Part shown: positions 31,022-40,539 of the stretch, piece by piece | Layout: each line of letters starts with the position of its first letter | Position numbering within the stretch: the first letter of the stretch is position 1 | NCBI RefSeq assembly: GCF_013394915.1 | Contig: NZ_CP056771.1 | Span: forward strand, 372,001 to 436,000 | Source: Buchnera aphidicola (Aphis gossypii) | Lineage (GTDB): Bacteria; Pseudomonadota; Gammaproteobacteria; Enterobacterales; Enterobacteriaceae | Length of the DNA: 64,000 bases | Reading direction: 5' to 3' | Program-made: the position numbers and the translations under genes | Notes under the pieces: model-generated | Seen by the model: the letters and a program-made list of their open reading frames with translations, nothing else | What the model was told of the DNA's origin: nothing | Database searches by the model: none

Positions 31022-31074
31022 ATTTTCTGTCTATTTCTTAATTAATATCATTGACAATGATAATATTATTAAAT

Positions 31075-31731
31075 CTATAAAACAACTATTACTTGTCCAT
31101 CATTATTAATTATTCCAGTAATAATTTTCCCACTTTTAATTTGTACACGTATTTTTTCTTTAGCACCGCCATTATCGAGTGCTTTTCCAGTGGTAATAAT
31201 TTCAAAATTATTTCCTTTAAATTTGATAGTAACCTCTTTATTTGATGTGACTATCCAAAAAGCGCGCGTCATAAAAGATGTAATAGGTTGAAAAGGAAGA
31301 ATATCTCGTACATTTACTCTATTGATAACATCTTGTTTATTAAAATAAGTGCCATTAGGTAACTTATCTAAACGTCCTGTTATAGATTTTAGATCTGATG
31401 CGCTTATTTTTGTACCTCGAAAAATTTTTTTCTTTGCTATAATGTACTGCCCTTGAATTTGTAATTCTAATTTTAAAAATTGATGTTGACGCCCACAAAT
31501 GTATAAAATATCAAATAGTCCAACGCTGTGAAAATGATGTGATAATAAAAAATGTTGTTTTTTACAAATTTTATTTTTTTCTAGAGGTGCATGTAATAAT
31601 ATTTTAAAATTTTTTGTATCAAGAGAATATTCTTGTTTAAAAAATTCATTTAAATGATTTGTTAAATCATTAGCATTAATTTCAAAAGACAGAAAAAACA
31701 ATAAAATAAAAAAAAATTTTAATAATTTCAT
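31075..31731 (-). CDS. flgA: Flagellar P-ring assembly chaperone FlgA
   Basis: Periplasmic protein that helps FlgI form the P ring. The 218 residues (E. coli 219) start with a signal peptide (MKLLKFFFILLFFLSFEINA). The SAF-type domain is clear in the second half: ITGRLDKLPNGTYF, RDILPFQPITSFM and the C-terminal GGAKEKIRVQIKSGKIITG. It diverges from flgB, as in E. coli, with a 301-bp spacer. Confidence 0.93.
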   Translation of the reverse strand: MKLLKFFFILLFFLSFEINANDLTNHLNEFFKQEYSLDTKNFKILLHAPLEKNKICKKQHFLLSHHFHSVGLFDILYICGRQHQFLKLELQIQGQYIIAKKKIFRGTKISASDLKSITGRLDKLPNGTYFNKQDVINRVNVRDILPFQPITSFMTRAFWIVTSNKEVTIKFKGNNFEIITTGKALDNGGAKEKIRVQIKSGKIITGIINNDGQVIVVL

Positions 31732-32032
31732 TTGTTTCCTTATTAATTGATAAAAATTAAAACTTGATTTATTAAGATAAATTAATAGATATAATTTATT
31801 AAAAAATTTTTATAAATTTTATTTTAACCTAAAAAGATTTAACAAAAAAAATTCAACATAATTCTATTTTAAATTTAAATTTTTTAAAAATTTATAATAT
31901 AATTATATTTGAAAAATAAACTTTTCTAAATTAACTAAGAATAGTTAAAAATATATTTTCAATATTGTTTTAATTTTATAAAATATAATGTAATAACATT
32001 ATTAAATGAATAAAAAATAAAAAGGTATAAAT
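31732..32032. promoter_or_regulatory. Divergent flgA/flgB spacer
   Basis: A 301-bp A/T-rich region that must drive both flgA(N) and the flgB-H operon. A perfect TATAAT at 31984-31989 lies 43 bases before the flgB start, without a convincing -35. No FlhDC-type site can be recognised by eye. AAGG at about 32021 is the flgB ribosome site. Confidence 0.45.
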
Positions 32033-32449
32033 ATGTTTGAAAAAATAAATAACATGTTTAATTTAAATCAAAATTTATTAAATTTATATGCTACAAGAAG
32101 TGAAATTTTATCATCAAATATAGCCAATTCTGAAACACCAAAATATCAAGCAATGGATATTAACTTTAAAGATGCTTTCGAAAAAATATTAAAAGAAAAA
32201 AAAAATCATTCTTTAAAAATTACACTAAAAAAAACTTCAGAAAAACATTTAACACAAAAACTAAAAAGAAATAGCGTTTCTTTATTTTCAGTTAAACCTA
32301 TTAAAACTAAAAATATTAAAATTAATGGTAATACAGTAGATATGAATCGAGAGCGTGTCGAATTTCTAAAAAACACTTTAAAATACGAAGAAAATTTAAC
32401 ATTCATAAAAAATGAAATTAGAAATATGATGCATGTATTAAAAGGATAA
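32033..32449 (+). CDS. flgB: Flagellar rod protein FlgB
   Basis: Proximal rod subunit of the flagellar basal body, exported through the type III apparatus. The 138 residues equal E. coli. The N-terminal rod motif [31 protein letters not shown] and the C-terminal [21 protein letters not shown] helix are present. First gene of flgBCDEFGH; flgC follows after 5 bp. Confidence 0.96.
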   Translation: MFEKINNMFNLNQNLLNLYATRSEILSSNIANSETPKYQAMDINFKDAFEKILKEKKNHSLKITLKKTSEKHLTQKLKRNSVSLFSVKPIKTKNIKINGNTVDMNRERVEFLKNTLKYEENLTFIKNEIRNMMHVLKG

Positions 32450-32454
32450 AAAAT

Positions 32455-32865
32455 ATGTCTTTATTTACTATACTTAATATTGCAGGTTCAGCTATAACTG
32501 CGCAATCAGAAAAAATAAATGTTATTGCTACAAATTTAGCAAATGCAGATAGCGTAATATATAAAAATGGAAAATATTATCCATATATTGCAAAAAGAGT
32601 TATTTTTAAACCGTTTAATTTAAATCAAAAAGGAGCAAAAGGAGTTAAGGTAGCTTCAATAATAAACGATAAAAATCCAATACAAATGATATACGATCCT
32701 AACCATCCGCTTTCTAACTCAAATGGATATGTTCTAAAATCTAATATTAATCCTATTACAGAAACAATAGATCATATTACTGCTTCACGGTCTTATCAAG
32801 CGAATATAGAAGTTTTAAAAACTGCTAAAAACATGATATTAAAAACATTATCTATTGGAGAATAA
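32455..32865 (+). CDS. flgC: Flagellar rod protein FlgC
   Basis: Proximal rod subunit. The 136 residues (E. coli 134) keep the N-terminal NVIATNLANADSV motif and the C-terminal ITASRSYQANIEVLKTAK helix that form the coiled-coil D0 domain. The stop codon lies 10 bases before the flgD start, so translational coupling is likely. Confidence 0.96.
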   Translation: MSLFTILNIAGSAITAQSEKINVIATNLANADSVIYKNGKYYPYIAKRVIFKPFNLNQKGAKGVKVASIINDKNPIQMIYDPNHPLSNSNGYVLKSNINPITETIDHITASRSYQANIEVLKTAKNMILKTLSIGE

Positions 32866-32875
32866 GGAAGAAGGA

Positions 32876-33553
32876 ATGAACAATATTAATGTAAATTCTT
32901 CTATCAATAACAACGTTAATGATAAAACTACTAGTGATTTTAATAATGCTACTAATCCATTGGATCTACAAAATAATTTTTTAAGCTTGTTAATTGCTCA
33001 AATTAAAAACCAAGATCCTACTGATCCTATTAAAAATACTGAGTTAACATCGCAGTTAGCTCAAATTAATACAGCCACTGGAATTGAAAGATTAAATAAT
33101 ACTGTAGGAAAATTTTCTGATAAAATAAATCAAAATCAAAATATTCAAATATCTTCATTAATTGGTCATCGAGTGATGATACCTAGCTCACAAATTGTTC
33201 ATACTGAAAATATGAATACAGAATTTGGAATAGATTTAATTGGTTATGCAACGTCAGCTGAAATAAAAATATTAGATGGAAACGGTAAAGTGTTGCATGT
33301 AAAAACAATAAAAGATGCAAAACCTGGAATATATAGTTTTACGTGGGATGGTTTAGATTTAGACAAAAAAACTGTTCCTACTGGAAAATATAATGTCAAT
33401 ATAATAGCTAAAAATAAAGAAAAAGATATTCCTGTAGAAATTTTATGCGAAGCATTAGTACATAGTATTATTACTTCTTCTAGAGATCCTATAATAGATT
33501 TAGGAGCAATGGGCACCACAACATTATCAAAAATTCGTAAAATTTTTAAATAA
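32876..33553 (+). CDS. flgD: Flagellar hook cap FlgD
   Basis: Scaffold that caps the growing hook and promotes FlgE polymerisation. The start at 32876, directly after an AAGGAAGAAGGA purine tract, gives 225 residues (E. coli 231); a frame start at 32855 would overlap flgC and add seven residues with no counterpart. The N-terminal export and cap motif LQNNFLSLLIAQIKNQDPTDP and the C-terminal Ig-like domain (YSFTWDGLDLDKKTVPTGKY) are conserved. Confidence 0.95.
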   Translation: MNNINVNSSINNNVNDKTTSDFNNATNPLDLQNNFLSLLIAQIKNQDPTDPIKNTELTSQLAQINTATGIERLNNTVGKFSDKINQNQNIQISSLIGHRVMIPSSQIVHTENMNTEFGIDLIGYATSAEIKILDGNGKVLHVKTIKDAKPGIYSFTWDGLDLDKKTVPTGKYNVNIIAKNKEKDIPVEILCEALVHSIITSSRDPIIDLGAMGTTTLSKIRKIFK

Positions 33554-33606
33554 AATATTTTTATGTATTTAAAAAATTTTAAGATTAATTATTTAAGGAA
33601 TAAATT

Positions 33607-34821
33607 ATGTCAACGATGGAAGCTATTGGTGGATTAATGGCCAACAGTAATAATATAGATGTTGTATCGAATAATATAGCAAATGCTTCTACTATTGGTT
33701 TTAAATCTAGTACTCTTTCTTTTTTTGATATAGTATCTAGCTCATTTTGCTCTAACAAAGTTATCGGTTCTGGTGTTGGAGTTTCCAATATGAGACAAAA
33801 TTTTAGTAACGGAATATTAATGCAAACAGGAAGAGATTTAGACTTAGGTATTGTACAAGATGGTTTTTTCAGAGTACTGAACTCTAAAGGTTACGTATAT
33901 TATACACGAAATGGACAATTTTTATTGGACAAAGATAAAAATATTATCAATATGGATGGAATGTATTTAACTGGTCAAAACCAATTTGACTTGAAAAACA
34001 ATTTAAATAATATATCTAAATTAGAACCTATTAATTTAAAAAAATCTGACATTCTTAAATCTAAGCAAACAAATATAATTAAATTGCATGCAGATTTAGT
34101 CGAGAATAATCATCCGTCGACTAATACTATTACAGGTTCTAATGATGATATATCAAATTCAGAAATAAATAATATTACTGTATATGATAAAAATGGACAA
34201 GCTGAAAACATAAATATTTTTATTAATAAAGATGAAAACGAATGGACTATTAAAATTGAGTCAAATGATATTAATAATTTAAATGATGAAAAAATTGATG
34301 ATACTATTCATTTAAAATTTGACTCCGAAGGTAAATTAAATTCTGATTCAAATATACAGATCAAATCAAAAAAATTTAAAAACCTAACTTTAAATCTAGA
34401 GTGTACATTAAAAAAATCAAATGATGGTAATAATACAATACAGCTTTCTCAAGATGGATATCCAGAAGGTCATTTAACATCTTTCGAGATCTTAAATAAT
34501 GGTGAAATTATAGGTCAATATACAAATCAAAAAGTAGAAAAAATTGGACAAATATTTTTATCTAAATTTGTTAATCCGGAAAAACTCAAGCCTGAAAGTG
34601 GAAATGTTTGGTCTGCAACTCAAGAAGCTGGTAATGAAAATATTGGAATAGCAGGAGATAGGGGATTCGGAACGATAATTTCGAAAACTTTAGAATCATC
34701 TAATGTTAATTTAAATAAAGAACTAATTAATATGATTGTAGCACAGCGTAATTATCAATCTAGTGCACAAGCTTTTAAAACAGAAGATAAAATAATTAAC
34801 ACATTAATAAATTTAAGATAA
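33607..34821 (+). CDS. flgE: Flagellar hook protein FlgE
   Basis: Subunit of the flexible hook. The 404 residues (E. coli 402) show the N-terminal [20 protein letters not shown] rod/hook motif, the FlgE/F/G central domain ([21 protein letters not shown]) and the C-terminal [27 protein letters not shown] helix. The surface domain (about 140-290) is Asn/Asp/Lys-rich and diverged, as expected for an exposed part free of motility selection. Confidence 0.95.
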   Translation: MSTMEAIGGLMANSNNIDVVSNNIANASTIGFKSSTLSFFDIVSSSFCSNKVIGSGVGVSNMRQNFSNGILMQTGRDLDLGIVQDGFFRVLNSKGYVYYTRNGQFLLDKDKNIINMDGMYLTGQNQFDLKNNLNNISKLEPINLKKSDILKSKQTNIIKLHADLVENNHPSTNTITGSNDDISNSEINNITVYDKNGQAENINIFINKDENEWTIKIESNDINNLNDEKIDDTIHLKFDSEGKLNSDSNIQIKSKKFKNLTLNLECTLKKSNDGNNTIQLSQDGYPEGHLTSFEILNNGEIIGQYTNQKVEKIGQIFLSKFVNPEKLKPESGNVWSATQEAGNENIGIAGDRGFGTIISKTLESSNVNLNKELINMIVAQRNYQSSAQAFKTEDKIINTLINLR

Positions 34822-34842
34822 TTTTAAAAATTAGGTGTTTTA

Positions 34843-35583
34843 ATGGATAACACAATTTATCAATCAATGAAAGCAGCTGTTCAATTGTTAGAAAATCAAA
34901 ATATTATTGCAAATAATTTAGCAAATATATCTACTAATGGTTTTAAAGAAGCATTTAATGTTTTTATACAAGATAAGAACATAAATAATGTATATAAAAC
35001 TCAAACAAAAAAATACTATAATTTTTCAGAAGGTGTAATAACTCACACAAAAAGAAAGCTTGATTTAGTTGTTAAAAATAATGGCTGGTTGGTAATCAAA
35101 GATTCAAATGGAAAAGACGCATATACAAAAAACGGACACTTACAAATAAATGCACAAGGAAAACTTACTATTCAAAATTATAAAGTAGTTGGAAACCAAG
35201 GAGATATAAAAATACCAAGTCATATAAATATAAAAATTTTATCTAATGGAACTATTAAAGAAATAGAAGATAAGCAAAATAGCATTTCTGAAAAAACAAT
35301 AGGATCATTAAAATTAGTACGTTTCAAAAAAAATGATCTTATTCAAAAAGATAATGGATTATTTTACTTAAAAAAGAACAAATTGAATGAAAACTTAAAA
35401 GTACTACATGATAATACTGTTCGTGTGCAATCAGAAATGTTAGAAAATAGCAATGTTAATCCAACTAAAAATATAGTAGATATGATATCAAATGCTCGAC
35501 AATTTGAAATGAATATGAAAATGATATCAATGTATGATCAAAACATAGAACGTGCCAATCAACTATTTAATGTAAATAATTAA
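34843..35583 (+). CDS. flgF: Flagellar rod protein FlgF
   Basis: Rod subunit between the proximal rod and FlgG. The 246 residues (E. coli 251) keep [21 protein letters not shown] at the N-terminus and [26 protein letters not shown] at the C-terminus. The middle is more diverged than in FlgG. It begins 21 bp after flgE. Confidence 0.95.
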   Translation: MDNTIYQSMKAAVQLLENQNIIANNLANISTNGFKEAFNVFIQDKNINNVYKTQTKKYYNFSEGVITHTKRKLDLVVKNNGWLVIKDSNGKDAYTKNGHLQINAQGKLTIQNYKVVGNQGDIKIPSHINIKILSNGTIKEIEDKQNSISEKTIGSLKLVRFKKNDLIQKDNGLFYLKKNKLNENLKVLHDNTVRVQSEMLENSNVNPTKNIVDMISNARQFEMNMKMISMYDQNIERANQLFNVNN

Positions 35584-35595
35584 AAGGATAAAAAT

Positions 35596-36378
35596 ATGAT
35601 TCCTTCTTTATGGATTTCTAAAACAGGTCTTGATGCACAACAAATTAATATGAATGTAATTTCAAATAACTTAGCAAATGTTAGTACCAATGGATTTAAA
35701 AGATCTAGAGCAGTTTTTGAAGATTTAATGTATCAAACTATACGACAAGCAGGAACAAATTCCTCTATTGATACCACTTTACCTTCTGGATTACAAATAG
35801 GGACAGGAGTAAGACCTGTAGCTACTGAAAGAATTCACAGCCAAGGAAATTTATCTAAAACAGACTCCTCTAAAGATGTAGCTATTAATGGTCCGGGTTT
35901 TTTTCAAGTACAACTACCAGATGGTAATATAGCATATACAAGAGATGGATCATTTCAATTAGATCAAAACGGTCAACTAGTAACTAATAGTGGATTTGCA
36001 GTAGTACCTGAAATAAACATCCCTCCTAATTCTACAAATATTAATATAGCAAGAGATGGTATTGTTAGTGTTACTATACAAGGTCAAACACAACCAATTT
36101 CTATTGGTCAATTAAACTTGACTAATTTTATTAATGACTCTGGATTAGAAAGTCTAGGAGAAAACTTATACCAAGAAACACAAGCATCTGGTAGCCCAAT
36201 AGATACTACACCAGGTTTAAATGGAACAGGTTTGTTATACCAAGGATATGTTGAAACATCAAATGTTAATGTTGCTGAGGAATTAGTCAATATGATTCAA
36301 ACTCAACGAGCCTACGAAATTAACAGTAAATCTATAAATACTTCAGATCAAATGTTACAAAAATTATCTCAACTATAA
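35596..36378 (+). CDS. flgG: Flagellar distal rod protein FlgG
   Basis: Forms the distal rod that crosses the periplasm through the P and L rings. The 260 residues equal E. coli and this is the best conserved protein of the cluster: [19 protein letters not shown] at the start, [35 protein letters not shown] and the C-terminal [34 protein letters not shown] lies directly upstream. Strong conservation implies continued selection on basal-body structure. Confidence 0.97.
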   Translation: MIPSLWISKTGLDAQQINMNVISNNLANVSTNGFKRSRAVFEDLMYQTIRQAGTNSSIDTTLPSGLQIGTGVRPVATERIHSQGNLSKTDSSKDVAINGPGFFQVQLPDGNIAYTRDGSFQLDQNGQLVTNSGFAVVPEINIPPNSTNINIARDGIVSVTIQGQTQPISIGQLNLTNFINDSGLESLGENLYQETQASGSPIDTTPGLNGTGLLYQGYVETSNVNVAEELVNMIQTQRAYEINSKSINTSDQMLQKLSQL

Positions 36379-36449
36379 AAATTGATTTTAATACTAAAAT
36401 AAATTTAACATTTATATATTAAAATTTTTTTATTAAGGATTATTTTTCC

Positions 36450-37166
36450 GTGGTAAAGTTATTTATTTATACAATTAAATATTATTTAACTTTTCTTGTT
36501 TTATTAGTTATTCAAAGTTGTTCGTCTATTGAACACCAACCTTTAGTTAAGGGAATTACTACTTCTATAGCTCCAAATGTTTTTCCTAAAACTACAAATG
36601 GATCAATATTTCAAGAAACTACACCTATTAACTATGGATATCAACCCCTATTTGAGGATCATCGATCTCATAATATCGGAGATATAATTACTGTTGTATT
36701 ACAAGAAAACATCAGCGCGAGTAATAGCTCATCTTCTAATATAACTCGCAATGGCACAGCTAATTTAGGCATGACAATCACACCAGGACAATTAAATCCT
36801 ATATTAGGATTTAATATTAATGAAAGTAAAACAGGATTTGATAGCATAGGAAAAAATGACTTTTACGGAAAAGGTAGTCATTCAGCTGAAAATACATTCA
36901 CAGGACTTATCACTGTGACTGTAAAAAGAGTACTACCGAACGGGAATTTACAAGTAGTTGGAGAAAAACAAGTTGCTATTAATGAAGGAATAGAATTTAT
37001 TCGGTTTTCAGGGGTAGTAAACCCTCATAATATTAACAAAAACAATTTAGTTGCTTCGACTCAAATTGCGGATACACGCATTGAATATGTAAGTAATAGT
37101 CGTATTAATGAAACTCAGAAAATGGGTTGGTTACAACGATTATTATTAAAAATTTCTCCGATTTAA
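36450..37166 (+). CDS. flgH: Flagellar L-ring lipoprotein FlgH
   Basis: Outer-membrane L-ring subunit. The GTG start at 36450 follows AAGGAT by about 9 bases. The 238 residues (E. coli 232) have a hydrophobic leader ending LLVIQSC, so Cys24 is the likely lipidated residue, with Gln where a small residue is usual. Conserved parts are [44 protein letters not shown] and [11 protein letters not shown] strong hairpin terminator follows, separating it from flgI. Confidence 0.94.
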   Translation: MVKLFIYTIKYYLTFLVLLVIQSCSSIEHQPLVKGITTSIAPNVFPKTTNGSIFQETTPINYGYQPLFEDHRSHNIGDIITVVLQENISASNSSSSNITRNGTANLGMTITPGQLNPILGFNINESKTGFDSIGKNDFYGKGSHSAENTFTGLITVTVKRVLPNGNLQVVGEKQVAINEGIEFIRFSGVVNPHNINKNNLVASTQIADTRIEYVSNSRINETQKMGWLQRLLLKISPI

Positions 37167-37208
37167 TATTAAAAATTAAAAAAAAATAAAATTCTTAGTA
37201 TCATTTAA

Positions 37209-37250
37209 ACTCATAAAGGATCAAAAAATCCTTTATGAGTAAAGATTTTT
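37209..37250 (+). terminator. Strong terminator between flgH and flgI
   Basis: A 13-bp perfect stem (37209-37221 with 37228-37240) has a 6-base loop and is followed after AAAGA by a T6. It lies 42 bases after flgH. It would split the flagellar plus-strand genes into flgBCDEFGH and flgIJK units. Confidence 0.75.
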
Positions 37251-37273
37251 TATGAAATTAAAATTATTCATAA

Positions 37274-37301
37274 ATGACATATTGTATATTTTGTATATAA
37301 T
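37274..37301 (+). promoter_or_regulatory. Sigma-70-type promoter for flgIJK
   Basis: ATGACA at 37274-37279 (one mismatch to TTGACA), a 16-bp spacer and a perfect TATAAT at 37296-37301, about 47 bases before the flgI ATG and downstream of the flgH terminator. The housekeeping form fits the loss of flagellar sigma control inferred from the missing flgM. Confidence 0.6.
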
Positions 37302-37348
37302 ATATATTAAAAAAATGAAATCAATAAAATAAATGTATAAGGTATTTT

Positions 37349-38458
37349 ATGTTTAAGATCATATCGTTATTAAAATTTATTATTTGTATTTTAATAAGTT
37401 TTTATTCTTTTGCTTATGCTGAAAAAATACGTGATTTAACTAGCATTGAAGGCATAAGAGAAAATCAACTCATTGGTTACGGTTTAATCGTTGGATTAGA
37501 TGGAACAGGTGACCAGTCAACGCAAGCTCCATTTACTAATCAATCATTATACAATATGCTTTCTCAATTGGGCGTGACTATACCCCCAGATACTAATATG
37601 CATTTAAAAAATGTAGCAGCTGTAATAGTTACAGCAAAATTACCTCCCTTTAGTCACACAGGAGAAAAAATAGATGTAGTAGTTTCTTCTATGGGTAATG
37701 CAAAAAGTCTTAAAGGAGGAACTCTATTAATGACTCCATTAAAAGGCGCTGATAATCAAATTTACGCGATTGCTCAAGGCAACATATTAGTATCTGAAAA
37801 AATTAATTCTCAAAAAAGAAATAATTATATTATATTTAATCAAGTAAATTCAGGAAGAATTAATCATGGAGCGACTATTGAAAAAGAAATAAATACTGAT
37901 TTTGGTAGAAAAAAAATAATTAATCTGCAGTTAAATCAAGAAGATTTTAGCATTGCACAAAAAATAAGTGATATGATTAACATAAAGTATCCAGATACAG
38001 CTATAGCTATAAATTCTAAAACAGTACAATTAAATACGTATCCGAATAATACAATACAAGTTCATATGCTCTCTAATATTCAAGATATAGATATCTCTAT
38101 ACCATCACAAGAAGCTAAAGTAATAGTTAATCCTAGAACGGGTTCAGTTGTAATGAATAAAGAAGTAAGATTAGGGACATGTATTGTTGCGCATAAAAAT
38201 TTGTCTGTAATAATTAATAAAACAATTAATAAAAACAATTATTTAAACTTATTAAAACCAGAGCCAAATAACCAATCAGATTTATTAAAAAATATTAACA
38301 GTAAAAATTATTTAGAATATGAACAACATAACAATGAAAGTTTAAACAACATTATACGAGCATTAAATTCTCTAGGAACAAAACCGGATGAATTAATTTC
38401 TATTCTTCAATCAATGAAAAGCGCAGGTTGTCTTTACGCTAAATTGGAAATTATTTAA
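37349..38458 (+). CDS. flgI: Flagellar P-ring protein FlgI
   Basis: Periplasmic P-ring subunit exported by Sec. The 369 residues (E. coli 365) start with a signal peptide (about 1-24, ending SFAYA). Conserved segments are RDLTSIEGIRENQLIGYGLIVGLDGTGD, NVAAVIVTAKLPPFSHTGEKIDVVVSS, GGTLLMTPLKGAD and the C-terminal LGTKPDELISILQSMKSAGCL. The stop overlaps the flgJ start by one base (TAATG). Its chaperone FlgA is encoded at 31075. Confidence 0.96.
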   Translation: MFKIISLLKFIICILISFYSFAYAEKIRDLTSIEGIRENQLIGYGLIVGLDGTGDQSTQAPFTNQSLYNMLSQLGVTIPPDTNMHLKNVAAVIVTAKLPPFSHTGEKIDVVVSSMGNAKSLKGGTLLMTPLKGADNQIYAIAQGNILVSEKINSQKRNNYIIFNQVNSGRINHGATIEKEINTDFGRKKIINLQLNQEDFSIAQKISDMINIKYPDTAIAINSKTVQLNTYPNNTIQVHMLSNIQDIDISIPSQEAKVIVNPRTGSVVMNKEVRLGTCIVAHKNLSVIINKTINKNNYLNLLKPEPNNQSDLLKNINSKNYLEYEQHNNESLNNIIRALNSLGTKPDELISILQSMKSAGCLYAKLEII

Positions 38459-38772
38459 TGGAAAATCACTTATCTTTATTTAACATAACAAACTATCGTG
38501 CTAAATTAATTGATAGTTTAAAACATCAAGTAAAAACTAACCCTAAAAAATATGCATTAGAAACAGCTAAGCAAGTTGAAGGTATTTTTATTCATATGTT
38601 ACTAAAAAGCATGAGATGTTCCTTGACAGAAGGAAATTTATTAGAAAATAATCAAAGTCGTTTATATACTGAAATATATGATGAACAAATTTCAAAAGAA
38701 TTAACTAAAAAAGGCATTGGTCTAACAAATATTATTTTAAAACAAATTGAACAAAAAAAGTCATATATATAA
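38458..38772 (+). CDS. flgJ: FlgJ rod-assembly domain only, muramidase domain missing
   Basis: In E. coli FlgJ is about 313 aa, with an N-terminal rod-cap domain and a C-terminal glucosaminidase that opens peptidoglycan. Here only 104 residues remain, covering the rod-cap domain: AKQVEGIFIHMLLKSMR, then SRLYTEIYDEQISKELTKKGIGL. The reading frame ends in a clean stop and flgK starts 22 bases later, so the hydrolase part has been deleted. Wall opening must come from another enzyme; MepM is one candidate in the window. Confidence 0.92.
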   Translation: MENHLSLFNITNYRAKLIDSLKHQVKTNPKKYALETAKQVEGIFIHMLLKSMRCSLTEGNLLENNQSRLYTEIYDEQISKELTKKGIGLTNIILKQIEQKKSYI

Positions 38773-38793
38773 CGATTTTTTAAGGGGGGCTAT

Positions 38794-40425
38794 ATGAGTT
38801 CTATACTGAATTCTACTATTTCAAGTATTGATGCTATTCAAATATTAATTGATAATACATCAGAAAAAGTTTTAAATCCAAGTTATAGAGATTCATCAGA
38901 ACGTATTTCGATAGAAAATAATATAGATGAATCTAATGCTAATGCAGGAGTAAAAATACAAAAAGTATATGATGAATATAATAATTTTATTGAAGAAGAA
39001 AAACGAAGAACTAGTGAGCGCGTGCAAGATGAACAGACAAGAATTGAAGAATATATAAAACTAGAAGATTTATTTATTGAAAAAATACATATTTTTAATG
39101 ACCTAATGAACAAATTGTTTTCTTCTATTCAAGAAAATATTTCAAATAAAAATCAGAATGTATTCAATGAAGAAATAGAAAAAAATTTAAAAAATGTTGT
39201 TACTGGATTGAAAAATTTTAATGAAAAACTCACATTTATAGAAAATGACGTTAGAAATACTATATCAGAGAAAATAAAAAAAGCAAATATCTTAATTAAT
39301 AAAATTTATAATCTTAACGTAACCATTCGTTATTTTCCAGTTAAACAAGTTCCTAATGGAATTTACAAATATATCGACGAAAGAGATCGATTAGTTGATG
39401 AGCTAAATGATATTATTGGCGTGACAGTAATTAAAGATAATAATAACTTTGAAGTCCGCTTAAATAGTGGTATGTGCCTTGTTAACAATGATAAAAAGAA
39501 AAATTTAATGATTTTAACATCTGACACTGATAAAAGATATATTAGTGTTGGATATTGGGATGATCATGAAAAAACACTTAAAAAAATAGAACATATGATT
39601 CCCAGTGGATCTTTAGGTGCTCTCCTTTCATTTCGCAAGGAAGAACTAAAAAACGCTAGAAATAAGCTTGGACAGTTAACTGTCAATTTTGCTGATAGTA
39701 TCAATGAAAATCATACATTAGGATATGATATGCTTGGTAACCTTGGAAAACAAGTGTTTAACATTAGTACACCTGAAATTATATCTAGCTCAAATAACAA
39801 ATCAAATCCCTTTACATCTATTCAATGGATATCTACAAGTAACGCACAAGACACTGATTACATAGTATATATGCAAAATAATCATTGGACAGTTCAAAGA
39901 TTACGAGATAAAACAACATTTGAACCAGAAATATATCACAATAACAATAATGTATATCTTACTTTCGATGGTATGGAATTAAAAATTGAAGGGAACAATA
40001 ATGAAGGTAATATGTATATGATTAAACCATATGATAAAACATTAGATGAGCTAGAACTTTTAATTGTAGAAAATACTCCATTTGCATTTTCTTCAACAAA
40101 TGACATAAATCAACAAAACAGAAATAATGAAATTATTATATACAACTTAAACAAAGATAAATTAGTAAATAAAAAAGATACATTAGGTATGTCTTATCTC
40201 AAATTTTTAAAATCTATTTCTTACAAATGTAATGATCTTGAGGAAAAAGTTCCTTTTAAACGTCAAATGATTAGAATATTAAATAATAAAAAATTATCAA
40301 TGTCTGATGATATAAATGAAGATTATCAAAATCTTAGTTACGAACAAAAATGTTATATTGCAAATGTGAAAATTTTAAAAATGGCAGAAAGTATTTTTAA
40401 TGATATTATTGACTGTTATAGTTAA
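38794..40425 (+). CDS. flgK: Hook-associated protein FlgK (diverged)
   Basis: First hook-filament junction protein in motile bacteria. The 543 residues (E. coli 547) align through the middle (ERDRLVDELNDIIGVTVI, PSGSLGALLSFRKEELKNARNKLGQL). The terminal D0 helices are poorly kept: the N-terminal NNI-GYTR motif of axial proteins is replaced by a less similar stretch, and a highly charged helix (about 65-95, Glu/Arg-rich) follows. Ribosome site AAGGGGGG. No flgL or fliC follows; rne is next, convergent. Its chaperone FlgN is retained. Confidence 0.9.
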   Translation: MSSILNSTISSIDAIQILIDNTSEKVLNPSYRDSSERISIENNIDESNANAGVKIQKVYDEYNNFIEEEKRRTSERVQDEQTRIEEYIKLEDLFIEKIHIFNDLMNKLFSSIQENISNKNQNVFNEEIEKNLKNVVTGLKNFNEKLTFIENDVRNTISEKIKKANILINKIYNLNVTIRYFPVKQVPNGIYKYIDERDRLVDELNDIIGVTVIKDNNNFEVRLNSGMCLVNNDKKKNLMILTSDTDKRYISVGYWDDHEKTLKKIEHMIPSGSLGALLSFRKEELKNARNKLGQLTVNFADSINENHTLGYDMLGNLGKQVFNISTPEIISSSNNKSNPFTSIQWISTSNAQDTDYIVYMQNNHWTVQRLRDKTTFEPEIYHNNNNVYLTFDGMELKIEGNNNEGNMYMIKPYDKTLDELELLIVENTPFAFSSTNDINQQNRNNEIIIYNLNKDKLVNKKDTLGMSYLKFLKSISYKCNDLEEKVPFKRQMIRILNNKKLSMSDDINEDYQNLSYEQKCYIANVKILKMAESIFNDIIDCYS

Positions 40426-40447
40426 TATTTATAAAAATTTTCACAAT

Positions 40448-40474
40448 AAAAACTTACTTTTAAAGTAAGTTTTT
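40448..40474. terminator. Bidirectional terminator between flgK and rne
   Basis: A 12-bp perfect stem with a 3-base loop (40448-40459 with 40463-40474), flanked by an A-run on the left and a T-run on the right. It sits between two convergent genes and can end transcription in both directions. Confidence 0.8.
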
Positions 40475-40539
40475 ATTTTCTATATATAATTGTTTAAGTA
40501 AAAAATAATTTTTTAAAAATATTAAGCAGAAAAATAGTT

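Noticed and set aside
31912..32032. Full -35/-10 promoter for flgB
   Set aside because: A TATAAT exists at 31984, but no hexamer at 16-18 bp spacing resembles a -35, so only the -10 is mentioned.
33244..33519. Minus-strand reading frame opposite flgD
   Set aside because: Antisense shadow of a conserved gene, no family resemblance or ribosome site.
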